From contig JBAUTF010000246.1 of the NCBI GenBank assembly GCA_049582065.1, positions 1 to 14,982 on the forward strand: 14,982 nt of DNA, in the 5' to 3' direction. The stretch is from DATKSS01 sp049582065. Lineage in GTDB: Bacteria > Chloroflexota > Dormibacteria > Dormibacterales > Dormibacteraceae. The notes under the pieces are model-generated. The model saw nothing but the letters and a program-made list of their open reading frames with translations, was not told the origin of the DNA and made no database searches. A program made the translations under genes and the position numbers. Positions within the stretch are counted from its first letter, which is position 1; the number at the start of each line of letters is the position of its first letter. Shown here one piece after another: positions 7,085 through 13,516 of this stretch.

Positions 7085-7881
7085 GCGCCTCGGAGGCCGG
7101 GCAGTTCCTCACGGCGGCGGCCAAGTCGCTGGGCGCGCCGCAATGGGAGTGGATCGCCACAGCCCGCCTCGTCTCGCGCCAGCGCACCTCCACCGCCGCC
7201 GTCGAGGGCGTGCTGGACGGCTTGCTTTCGGGGGCCGATCAAGCGATGGTCAACGCCTTCACGAGCGGGTTTCGTGTCGCGCAGACGCAGCTGGCCATCA
7301 ACAAATCTGTGACCGACGCCGCGGCCGTTGCGGCTGCGCTCGAGTCGGCGCAGGTGGTCGCCCTCGCCATCCTGGTCCGCGAGCAGATGGAGCCGTCGCA
7401 GTTCGAGGCGGTTTACCGTCCCTTCGCCAGCGTGCTGCCGGGACCCGGCTACCAGCCTCCGCCGCCGGTCGACCGCCAGATCGCGGCCTTCTTGCGCTTC
7501 CTTCCGACGCTGACGGGCGAAGTCGAGGCGGAGGTCGCGGCTGTGGCCAAGTTCTTGAGCGAGCGGCCGACCCCGGCGCCGGGTGGCGCGGGCGCTGCGG
7601 CGAACGTCGCGCCGGCAGCCTCGGGGCTGGACCCCGCTGCCAACTACAGCTCTGCGTGGAAGCTCGTGATCGCCACTGCGAACCAGAGCGGGCGCACGCT
7701 GGCTTTCCGCGTGATGCAGGACAGCGCGGAGCAGGCGGCGCCGCATGACGGTCTCGGCATCGTGGGTTTTGCGGGCGTGGCCGGCGGCGGCATCTTCATG
7801 CGCGACGTGCTTCCGCTCGAGAAAGTCCTGTTGCTCTACGAGCCTTTCGCCGCCGCCTTCCCGTACGAATCCCTGGTCTGA
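7081..7881 (+). CDS. Hypothetical protein, probable CTG start coupled to glpX
   Basis: Family not recognised. No ATG, GTG or TTG occurs in this frame between the in-frame stop at 7048-7050 and a GTG at 7210, yet the codons from 7081 keep the same compositional bias and read as a continuous, protein-like sequence (LSASEAGQFLTAAAKSLGAP, then QWEWIATARL). The CTG at 7081 overlaps the glpX stop as CTGA, the geometry of a coupled start, giving 266 residues. If GTG 7210 is used the product has 223. The protein is alanine-rich and mostly helical up to about residue 160, has a proline/alanine linker near 160-185 (TPAPGGAGAAANVAPAAS), and a C-terminal segment with Gly-rich hydrophobic stretch GLGIVGFAGVAGGGIF. 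No signal peptide or clear membrane helix. A role linked to GlpX or sugar metabolism is only inferred from coupling. Confidence 0.6.
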   Translation: MSASEAGQFLTAAAKSLGAPQWEWIATARLVSRQRTSTAAVEGVLDGLLSGADQAMVNAFTSGFRVAQTQLAINKSVTDAAAVAAALESAQVVALAILVREQMEPSQFEAVYRPFASVLPGPGYQPPPPVDRQIAAFLRFLPTLTGEVEAEVAAVAKFLSERPTPAPGGAGAAANVAPAASGLDPAANYSSAWKLVIATANQSGRTLAFRVMQDSAEQAAPHDGLGIVGFAGVAGGGIFMRDVLPLEKVLLLYEPFAAAFPYESLV

Positions 7882-7887
7882 GGCGCG

Positions 7888-9528
7888 CTAGGCGGTTCGG
7901 ACTCCGGCCGCCTTCTCCAGGCCAAGCTCCTGGACCGCCACCTCGCGCATTTTGAACTTCATGACCTTGCCGGTGACGGTCATGGGGAACGAGTCGACGA
8001 ACTTCCAGTGTCGGGGGATCTTGTAGGACGCGATCTTGCCCTTGCACCAGGCCGCGAGCGTGTCGCCGGTCGCCTTCGCCCCCTCGCGCAGCTTGACCCA
8101 GGCCATGACCTCCTCGCCGTACTTCTCGGACGGCACGCCGATGACCTGGACGTCCGCGATCTCAGGGTGCCCGTACAGGAACTCTTCGACCTCGCGCGGA
8201 TAGATGTTCTCCCCGCCGCGGATGATCATGTCCTTGATCCTGCCCACGATGTTCACGTACCCGTCGACGTCCATCGTCGCCAGGTCGCCCGTGTGCATCC
8301 AGCGGCCGGGGTCGATAGCGAGGCGCGTCGCATCCTCGTTGTTCCAGTAGCCCCGCATCACCATGTAGCCGCGACTGCACAGCTCACCCGTTTCGCCGCG
8401 TGGGACGACGACGCCTGTCGCCGGGTCGACGATCTTGATCTCCACGTGCGGATGCACACGTCCCACGGTCGACACGCGCCGATCCAGCGGGTCGTCGGTC
8501 GCGCACTGGGTCGATACCGGAGACGTCTCGGTCATGCCGTAGGCGATCGTCATCTCTGGAATGTGCATCAGCGTCTGCACCTTCTTCATGACCTCGACCG
8601 GGCAGGGCGACCCCGCCATGATCCCCGTGCGGAGCGTGCTGAAATCGAAATCCTTGAAACGTGGGTGCTCGAGCTCGCCGATGAACATCGTTGGCACGCC
8701 ATATAGCGCGGTGCACCTCTCGTCCTGGACGGTCTGCATGGTCACGACCGGGTCGTAGGCCTCGGCCGGGACGACCATCGTGGCGCCGTGGGTGGTGCAA
8801 GCGAGGTTGCCGAGCACCATCCCGAAGCAGTGGTAGAAGGGGACGGGAATGCAGACGCGGTCGTTCTCTGTGTAACGCAGCGTTTCGCCGATGAAGAATC
8901 CGTTGTTGAGGATGTTGTGGTGGGTGAGGGTCGCTCCCTTTGGAAACCCGGTCGTGCCGGAGGTGTACTGGATGTTGATCGGGTCGTCGAACTGCAGCGT
9001 GGCTTCGACTGCGTGGAGCTCGTCGCCGGACACGCCTGCGCCGTCGCGCTTGAGCGCCTCCCAGCCGTCTTCGATCACGAGCGCCTCACGAAGCTCCGGA
9101 CAGCGGCCCTTCACCTCGGCGAGCATCGCGCGGTAGTCGGCCTGGCGAAAGGCGGCGGCGAAGATGAGAAAGCTGATGCCGGACTGGTTCAGCGCGTACT
9201 CGAGCTCCGAGGTGCGGTAGGCGGGGTTGATGTTGACGAGGATCGCGCCCATCGCCGCGGTGGCGTACTGCGTGATCACCCATTCGTAGCGGTTGGGAGA
9301 CCAGATGCCGACGCGGTCGCCTTTCTTGACTCCGCGGGCGATCAGGCCGCGTGCGACCTCCTCGCACTGCTCGACCAGCTCCCGGTACGTCGCGCGGTAG
9401 CCCTGGTAGGGGACGATCAGCGCCTCACGGTCGCCGAAGCGCGAGGCGGTACGGCTCAAGTTCTTGAAGATCGGCTCGCCGAGCAGAGGGACGTCGCTGG
9501 CTCCATGGACGTAGCTCAATTCAGGCAT
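7888..9528 (-). CDS. AMP-dependent acyl-CoA synthetase/ligase (fatty-acid type)
   Basis: ANL-superfamily enzyme that activates a carboxylic acid, probably a medium- or long-chain fatty acid, to its acyl-AMP and then the CoA thioester. The 546-residue product is complete. It shows the P-loop YTSGTTGFPKGATLTH (188-203), VPFYHCFGMVLG, the A5 motif YGMTETSP (330-337), the ATP-ribose TGDLA near 413-417, the hinge GRIKDMIIRGGENIYPREVEE (429-449), and the catalytic lysine in MTVTGKVMKF (Lys521). The overall pattern resembles ACSF2/FadD-like ligases; the substrate cannot be read from sequence. The start is firm: AAGGAGG lies eight bases upstream of the ATG. It is the downstream gene of the minus-strand block, 262 bases after the MFS gene, with its own promoter candidate. 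No signal peptide or membrane helix is evident. Confidence 0.93.
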   Translation of the reverse strand: MPELSYVHGASDVPLLGEPIFKNLSRTASRFGDREALIVPYQGYRATYRELVEQCEEVARGLIARGVKKGDRVGIWSPNRYEWVITQYATAAMGAILVNINPAYRTSELEYALNQSGISFLIFAAAFRQADYRAMLAEVKGRCPELREALVIEDGWEALKRDGAGVSGDELHAVEATLQFDDPINIQYTSGTTGFPKGATLTHHNILNNGFFIGETLRYTENDRVCIPVPFYHCFGMVLGNLACTTHGATMVVPAEAYDPVVTMQTVQDERCTALYGVPTMFIGELEHPRFKDFDFSTLRTGIMAGSPCPVEVMKKVQTLMHIPEMTIAYGMTETSPVSTQCATDDPLDRRVSTVGRVHPHVEIKIVDPATGVVVPRGETGELCSRGYMVMRGYWNNEDATRLAIDPGRWMHTGDLATMDVDGYVNIVGRIKDMIIRGGENIYPREVEEFLYGHPEIADVQVIGVPSEKYGEEVMAWVKLREGAKATGDTLAAWCKGKIASYKIPRHWKFVDSFPMTVTGKVMKFKMREVAVQELGLEKAAGVRTA

Positions 9529-9536
9529 CTCACTCG

Positions 9537-9543
9537 CCTCCTT
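9537..9543 (-). promoter_or_regulatory. Strong Shine-Dalgarno of the acyl-CoA ligase gene
   Basis: On the minus strand AAGGAGG lies eight bases before the ATG at 9528. It is the best ribosome binding site in the window, in contrast to most neighbours, which have weak or no SD. Confidence 0.85.
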
Positions 9544-9596
9544 CAGACCTGATTCTCCTCCTGGCCACGCGCTAACGCTGGCTCTCGGAAAACAAA

Positions 9597-9637
9597 GCTC
9601 TTGACACAGAGCATGGATCGTCGCAAGTTGTTGTCAA
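9597..9637 (-). promoter_or_regulatory. Promoter candidate with an overlapping inverted repeat before the acyl-CoA ligase gene
   Basis: On the minus strand a perfect TTGACA (9637-9632) is followed after 16 bases by CATGCT (9615-9610), a usable but weak -10. Transcription would begin near 9603, leaving a leader of about 75 bases. GCTCT (9597-9601) and AGAGC (9608-9612), separated by six bases, form an inverted repeat across the -10/start region, where a repressor would sit. A second TTGACA on the + strand (9601-9606) is part of the same symmetric patch. The rest of the gap (9544-9790) holds no convincing gene; an imperfect hairpin follows near 9754-9782. Confidence 0.4.
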
Positions 9638-9753
9638 TTCGTTCTCCGTCCGGGTCCACCGACAGTTCGCGCAAAGGTTGGCCTCCACAAGTAGGCAACG
9701 GCCGTAAAGCGGCGCAGAAAACCAGACGCGTGTCACCCGGTGGCATTCCGGTC

Positions 9754-9782
9754 GAGGCGGTGTCCGCTGCAGGCGCCGCCTC
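9754..9782 (-). terminator. Hairpin after the MFS transporter gene
   Basis: GAGGCGG (9754-9760) and CCGCCTC (9776-9782) form a 7-bp stem just after the MFS stop codon (9791-9793) in transcription direction. No U-tract follows, so it could be a weak or Rho-assisted terminator, or only an mRNA 3' end stabiliser. Confidence 0.35.
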
Positions 9783-9790
9783 GTTTCATG

Positions 9791-11089
9791 TCACCGCACC
9801 GACTTGATCCGGCTGACCAGGACGGTGCCGGCGAACAGGAAGACGACTGCGCTCGAGAACACGATCCGATAGCCGCCATTGCCGTGCGGGCCATTGAGGT
9901 GGTCGAGCAGCGCTCCGCCGAACAGCGGGATGACCGCCTGGGGCAGAGTCAGCGCGACGTGGAAGAGGCCCATGTCCTTGGCGGACTGGTTCTTGTCGGG
10001 CAGGGTGTCGCAGGCAAGCGCCCAGTCGACCGCGAAGTAGAGGCCATAACCGACCCCGTAGGCGACTCCCAGCGCGAATACCAGCGGTATGGCGTTTGGA
10101 TAGAAGGCGATGAAGATGATCGCGACGAACGCCTGGGCCGCCCCGGAAAGGTAGACGAACGCCTTCCGGCGGTGAAACCGGTCGGAGAGCAGGCCGCCGA
10201 AGAAGCCGAAGGGAAGCGCGGTGACCACCACGACCAGCAGCCAGTTCGACGTGAACGTGTCGGGGTTGGTCGTGGAAGGGATGACGACGTCTCGGAAAAA
10301 GTTGTGCAGGTTGTACAGCACGACCGTGATGCCGGCAGAGACCATGAGCCTTGTGAACACGACCCACGCGAAATCACCCTCGTGCAGCGGCCGCAGGAAC
10401 TCGAGGGTCGCTTCGCGGAAGGAGCGCTTAGGGTGGCTGGCGACCGGCGTCAGGCCTTCACCTTTCGCGGCCCAGATGGTCGCGGAGAGGGTGAGCACGA
10501 TCACCACCGCGAAGATGAGGTAGACCTGCGGGTTGATGGGTGCTGTCGCCGATTTGGGCTCGACCAACGACGTGACCCCCAGGCCTGCACCGATCCCGAG
10601 CTGGGTCATCGTGGCAAGGAATCCGCTCGCCTTGCCGAACTGCTGTGCCGGCACGACGTCGGGGATGATCCCGGCGTAAGCGGCCTGGGCCCCGTTGAAG
10701 AAGAACTGGACGACCGCGTAGCCGATGACCAGCTGCGGGTAGCTGCTGGCCGTGGCGAGCAGGTACAGCCCCGGGAGGGTGAGCAGCGTGCCGGCGACCA
10801 TGATCGGTCGCCGGCGCCCGAAGCGAGTGCTCATGCGATCGGACCATGCCCCGACGAGGGGCGGCACGGTCACGGCGAGCAGGCCTCCGAGGCCGATCGC
10901 CACGCCGATGGCCGTGTTCTGCTGTCCCGTCGACTTCGAAACGGCGTGGTCGACCTGGCTCTGGATCAAAACCGTCGTGAGAGGGAGCCAGAGAAAGTTG
11001 CTGCCGAACCAGAACGCGCTGAGGGCGGTGTGGCGCAGGTTGCCGAAGCTGGATTCGACGGGCTCGACCGTAGCCCCGACTACCGTCAT
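9791..11089 (-). CDS. MFS transporter, GPH/SLC45-like sugar or cation symporter
   Basis: Integral membrane carrier, 432 residues, with about twelve hydrophobic segments in two halves. The first half has FWFGSNFLWLPLTTVLIQSQ in helix 1 and the family-type loop GAWSDRMSTRFGRRRPI (80-96) after helix 2, which is closest in style to the glycoside-pentoside-hexuronide/SLC45 group. The second half repeats the loop as GGLLSDRFHRRKAF. A hydrophilic stretch of about 40 residues in the middle (EGLTPVASHPKRSFREATLE) is the usual cytoplasmic connector. The substrate is not determinable. The ATG at 11089 is chosen because the region beyond it runs across the divergent gene; its Shine-Dalgarno is poor. It is transcribed toward the acyl-CoA ligase and diverges from the DUF1232-like gene 54 bases away. 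Confidence 0.85.
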   Translation of the reverse strand: MTVVGATVEPVESSFGNLRHTALSAFWFGSNFLWLPLTTVLIQSQVDHAVSKSTGQQNTAIGVAIGLGGLLAVTVPPLVGAWSDRMSTRFGRRRPIMVAGTLLTLPGLYLLATASSYPQLVIGYAVVQFFFNGAQAAYAGIIPDVVPAQQFGKASGFLATMTQLGIGAGLGVTSLVEPKSATAPINPQVYLIFAVVIVLTLSATIWAAKGEGLTPVASHPKRSFREATLEFLRPLHEGDFAWVVFTRLMVSAGITVVLYNLHNFFRDVVIPSTTNPDTFTSNWLLVVVVTALPFGFFGGLLSDRFHRRKAFVYLSGAAQAFVAIIFIAFYPNAIPLVFALGVAYGVGYGLYFAVDWALACDTLPDKNQSAKDMGLFHVALTLPQAVIPLFGGALLDHLNGPHGNGGYRIVFSSAVVFLFAGTVLVSRIKSVR

Positions 11090-11143
11090 GGCCGCAAGGC
11101 TACTGTTAATCGGCTTTCCTGGGAGACCGAAAAGCTGTAGGCT
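11090..11143. promoter_or_regulatory. Divergent promoter region (MFS gene / DUF1232-like gene)
   Basis: This 54-base gap must serve both directions. On the + strand TTTCCT (11115-11120), 17 bases and TAGGCT (11138-11143) give a consensus-like spacing, but the -10 would touch the GTG start, so real initiation signals are unclear. On the minus strand no good box was found. Confidence 0.3.
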
Positions 11144-11569
11144 GTGGCGGCCCCCTTGCCAAACGTCTTTTCGCGCGCCAAAGAGATCCTGGTCGACGTG
11201 CCGCGACACGGCAAGCTCGCTTATTGCCTGTTGCGGGACAAGCGCGTGCCCGCAGCCCCCAAGGCGGTGCTGCTGGCCGCTCTCGGCCTGATCGTCAGCC
11301 CGATCGACTTCCCGGCCTGGATCCCGGTCGTGGGCGAGCTGGACATGGTGGCGCTGGGCGTGCTCGCGGTCGAGACGTTCATCGAGGCCTGCCCAGATGA
11401 CATCCGCAGGGAGCACGAGGAAGCGTTGAAGGCGAAGCAGAGCCTGTGGGACCGGGACGTCCGCGACACGGTCGCGGCCGCGCGCGACGGTGGCGGGCGC
11501 CTGTTCGGTCGGGTCCGATCGCGGTTCCGCCGCCGCGACGAATACGAATCGATTTCGGAGGTCTTGTGA
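11144..11569 (+). CDS. DUF1232/YkvA-like small protein
   Basis: A 141-residue product with one hydrophobic core segment: KAVLLAALGLIVSPIDFPAWIPVVGELDMVALGVLAVETFIEACP in pieces at about residues 45-90. The pattern S-P-I-D-F-x-P-W-I-P-V-V-G-E-L-D is the signature region of DUF1232 proteins (usually D-x-I-P-D-x-I-P-x-x-G-x-x-D-D); the second Asp of the final pair is Met here. These proteins have no settled function and are thought to be membrane-associated. The C-terminus is charged and helical, ending RSRFRRRDEYESISEVL. The GTG start is the first in frame after the divergent gap. The Shine-Dalgarno of rplI lies inside its last codons and one base separates its TGA from the rplI start, so it is in an operon with rplI-dnaB. 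Confidence 0.7.
   Translation: MAAPLPNVFSRAKEILVDVPRHGKLAYCLLRDKRVPAAPKAVLLAALGLIVSPIDFPAWIPVVGELDMVALGVLAVETFIEACPDDIRREHEEALKAKQSLWDRDVRDTVAAARDGGGRLFGRVRSRFRRRDEYESISEVL
11557..11561 (+). promoter_or_regulatory. Shine-Dalgarno fixing the rplI TTG start
   Basis: GGAGG within the end of the upstream gene stands nine bases before TTG 11571. It supports TTG as the initiator, giving the family's MRVxL start, over the longer frame that opens at 11490. Confidence 0.75.
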
Positions 11570-11570
11570 A

Positions 11571-12020
11571 TTGCGGGTGATGCTGACTCAGGATGTCGAG
11601 AACCTCGGCCGGGCCGGGGACGTGAAAGAGGTGGCGGACGGGTACGGGCGCAACTTCCTGCTGCGCCGCAAGCTCGCCGTGGCCGCCGGCAAGGGCGTCG
11701 AGGGCGAGGCCAGGCGGCTGCGCGACGCCGCCACCAAGCGCGAGACCAAAGAGCGGAACGACGCGCAGGCCGTGGCGGACGAGATCGACAACAAGACGGT
11801 GGTCGTCCGGTTGAAGATCGGAGCAGAGGACAAGGCCTTCGGCTCGATCACCAACCAGGACATCGCCGCCGCGCTGAAGGCCCAGCACCGGGTCGAGATC
11901 GACCGCCACAAGATCGACCTCAAAGAGCCGATCAAGACGCTTGGCGAGCATCAGGTCGCCCTCAAGCTGCATCGGGACGTGGACGCCCACGTCAACGTGA
12001 TCGTCACGCAGGACCGCTAG
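11571..12020 (+). CDS. rplI: 50S ribosomal protein L9
   Basis: L9 binds 23S rRNA at the base of the L1 stalk and helps keep the reading frame. The 149-residue product is the normal length. From the TTG it reads MRVMLTQDVENLGRAGDVKEV, then DGYGRNFLLRRKLAV, the L9 signature, followed by the long charged connecting helix (about 40-80: RRLRDAATKRETKERNDAQA) and the C-terminal domain with FGSITNQDIAAAL and HVNVIVTQ. It has a good Shine-Dalgarno and is followed after 21 bases by dnaB, the conserved rplI-dnaB pairing. rpsF, ssb and rpsR, which usually precede rplI, are not adjacent here. Confidence 0.95.
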   Translation: MRVMLTQDVENLGRAGDVKEVADGYGRNFLLRRKLAVAAGKGVEGEARRLRDAATKRETKERNDAQAVADEIDNKTVVVRLKIGAEDKAFGSITNQDIAAALKAQHRVEIDRHKIDLKEPIKTLGEHQVALKLHRDVDAHVNVIVTQDR

Positions 12021-12041
12021 GCGCCGCGGACAGCTAGAGCA

Positions 12042-13403
12042 TTGGCGACCACGCTTCCCCTTTCCCCCGGGCGGGTACCGCCGAACGATCTCGACGCGGA
12101 GATGTCGGTCATCGGGTCCATCCTGGTCGATCCTCTGTCGATCGCCAAGGTCCTGCAGTTCCTGCACCCGGAGGACTTCTACCGCGAGAACAACGGCCAG
12201 ATCTATCGCGCCGCCCTGGACCTCTTCGCGTCCGGCGAGCCGATCGACAACGTCACGCTCGCAGCGCAGCTGCAGACTATGGGGTTGCTCGACCGAGTCG
12301 GGGGTCGGGCACAGCTCGCAACCATGCAGGGCGCGGTGCCGACCGCTGCGAACATCGAGTACTACGGCCGCATCGTCAAGGAGAAGGCGTACAAGCGCCG
12401 CCTGATCTCGGCGGGCGGCAGCATCGCCGGGTTCGGTTATGACGACTCGGTCGAGGCCGAGGACGCCATCAACCAGGCCCAGTCACTCGTGTTCGGAGTG
12501 GCCGACGACCGCGACCAGCGCGAGCTCGCGCGCCTCTACGACCTGCTCGGTCCGGCGATGGAGCGCATCTCGCTGCAGATGGAGAGCGGGCAGGGCATCG
12601 TGGGCATACCCTCCGGGTTCCACGACCTCGACCGCATGACGGGCGGGTTCAAGGATTCCGACCTGATCATCGTCGCGGGCCGTCCGGCCATGGGCAAAAC
12701 GTCATTGGTCCTCAACGTCGCCCTTCACGCGGCGCTCGAGGCCAAGAAGTCGGTGGCCATCTTCAGCCTCGAGATGTCCAAGGAACAGCTGACCGAGCGG
12801 CTGCTTACGGAGCAGGCGCAGATCGATGCGCAGCGCATGCACCGAGGCCTCCTCACGGAGGCGGAGTTCGACCGGGTGTCGAACGCGCTCGGTCCTCTCG
12901 GGGAGGCCGCTATCTTCATCGACGACACGCCGGTGATGGACGAGCTGACGCTGCAGCTCAAAGCGCGCCAGGCCAAGATGCGCCACAACATCGACATGAT
13001 CCTTCTGGACTACCTGCAGCTCATGCACGGGCGCTCGCGCGGCGATGACAACCGCGTCCAGGAGGTTTCGGCGATCTCCCGGGCGCTGAAGGGGCTGGCG
13101 CGTGAGCTCCGGATCCCCGTGATCGCGATCTCTCAGCTGAGTCGCGCCCCCGAGCAGCGCCCCGACAAGCGTCCGATCCTGAGCGACCTCAGGGAGTCCG
13201 GGAGCATCGAGCAAGACTCGGACGTCGTCATGTTCCTGTTCAGGCCCGAGTACTACAAGTCCGACGAGCGGCCCGGGATCGCCGAGGTCATCGTGGCCAA
13301 GCACCGCAACGGACCGACCGGCACGATCGAGCTCAAGTTCCGCCGCGACCACACTCGCTTCTACAACCTGGAGATGAGGCGGCCCGAACCGGGCACAGAG
13401 TAA
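12042..13403 (+). CDS. dnaB: Replicative DNA helicase DnaB
   Basis: Hexameric 5'-3' helicase that unwinds DNA at the replication fork and recruits primase. The 453-residue product is full length, with no intein. The N-terminal domain starts PPNDLDAEMSVIGSILVDP and runs to about residue 150; the linker follows; the RecA-like ATPase has Walker A GRPAMGKT (213-220), SLEMSKEQLTERLL, Walker B near 319-326 (MILLDYLQLM), ISQLSRAPEQRPDKRPILSDLRESGSIEQDSD, and the terminal HRNGPTGTIELKF. The start is TTG at 12042, the only initiator that keeps the conserved N-terminus; no Shine-Dalgarno is clear, and TAGAGC (12035-12040) just before it could be chance. Its TAA stop overlaps the first base of the perfect hairpin of module copy B. 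Confidence 0.96.
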   Translation: MATTLPLSPGRVPPNDLDAEMSVIGSILVDPLSIAKVLQFLHPEDFYRENNGQIYRAALDLFASGEPIDNVTLAAQLQTMGLLDRVGGRAQLATMQGAVPTAANIEYYGRIVKEKAYKRRLISAGGSIAGFGYDDSVEAEDAINQAQSLVFGVADDRDQRELARLYDLLGPAMERISLQMESGQGIVGIPSGFHDLDRMTGGFKDSDLIIVAGRPAMGKTSLVLNVALHAALEAKKSVAIFSLEMSKEQLTERLLTEQAQIDAQRMHRGLLTEAEFDRVSNALGPLGEAAIFIDDTPVMDELTLQLKARQAKMRHNIDMILLDYLQLMHGRSRGDDNRVQEVSAISRALKGLARELRIPVIAISQLSRAPEQRPDKRPILSDLRESGSIEQDSDVVMFLFRPEYYKSDERPGIAEVIVAKHRNGPTGTIELKFRRDHTRFYNLEMRRPEPGTE

Positions 13404-13504
13404 TGAGAGGAAACCGGCGGTTTCCTCTCATCGGGCCGTCGGCCAAGCCGACCCGGCCTCCGGCGGCCGGGCAAGCGGCCCTGCTCTCCTTTCCCGGGAT
13501 TGGT
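13403..13504 (+). terminator. Two-hairpin intergenic module, copy B (between dnaB and purA)
   Basis: ATGAGAGGAAACC (13403-13415), loop GGC and its exact complement GGTTTCCTCTCAT (13419-13431) make a perfect 13-bp hairpin that begins in the dnaB stop codon. A second hairpin follows: GTCGGC (13438-13443), loop CAA, GCCGAC (13447-13452), which can be extended by flanking CGGG/CCCG. G+C-rich sequence, then TTTCCC (13490-13495) and GGATTGGT (13497-13504), complete the stretch 12 bases before purA. No U-tract. Layout matches copy A after selB. Terminator of the rplI-dnaB transcript is the first choice. Confidence 0.6.
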
Positions 13505-13516
13505 CTGGATCAATAG

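Noticed and set aside
9543..9746. Minus-strand small ORF of 67 codons before the acyl-CoA ligase
   Set aside because: It overlaps the promoter, leader and ribosome binding site of the ligase gene, lacks its own Shine-Dalgarno and resembles no known protein.
9740..11140. Plus-strand open frame of 466 codons antisense to the MFS gene
   Set aside because: Highly charged, repetitive composition of an antisense shadow; the minus-strand frame gives a clear 12-helix transporter.
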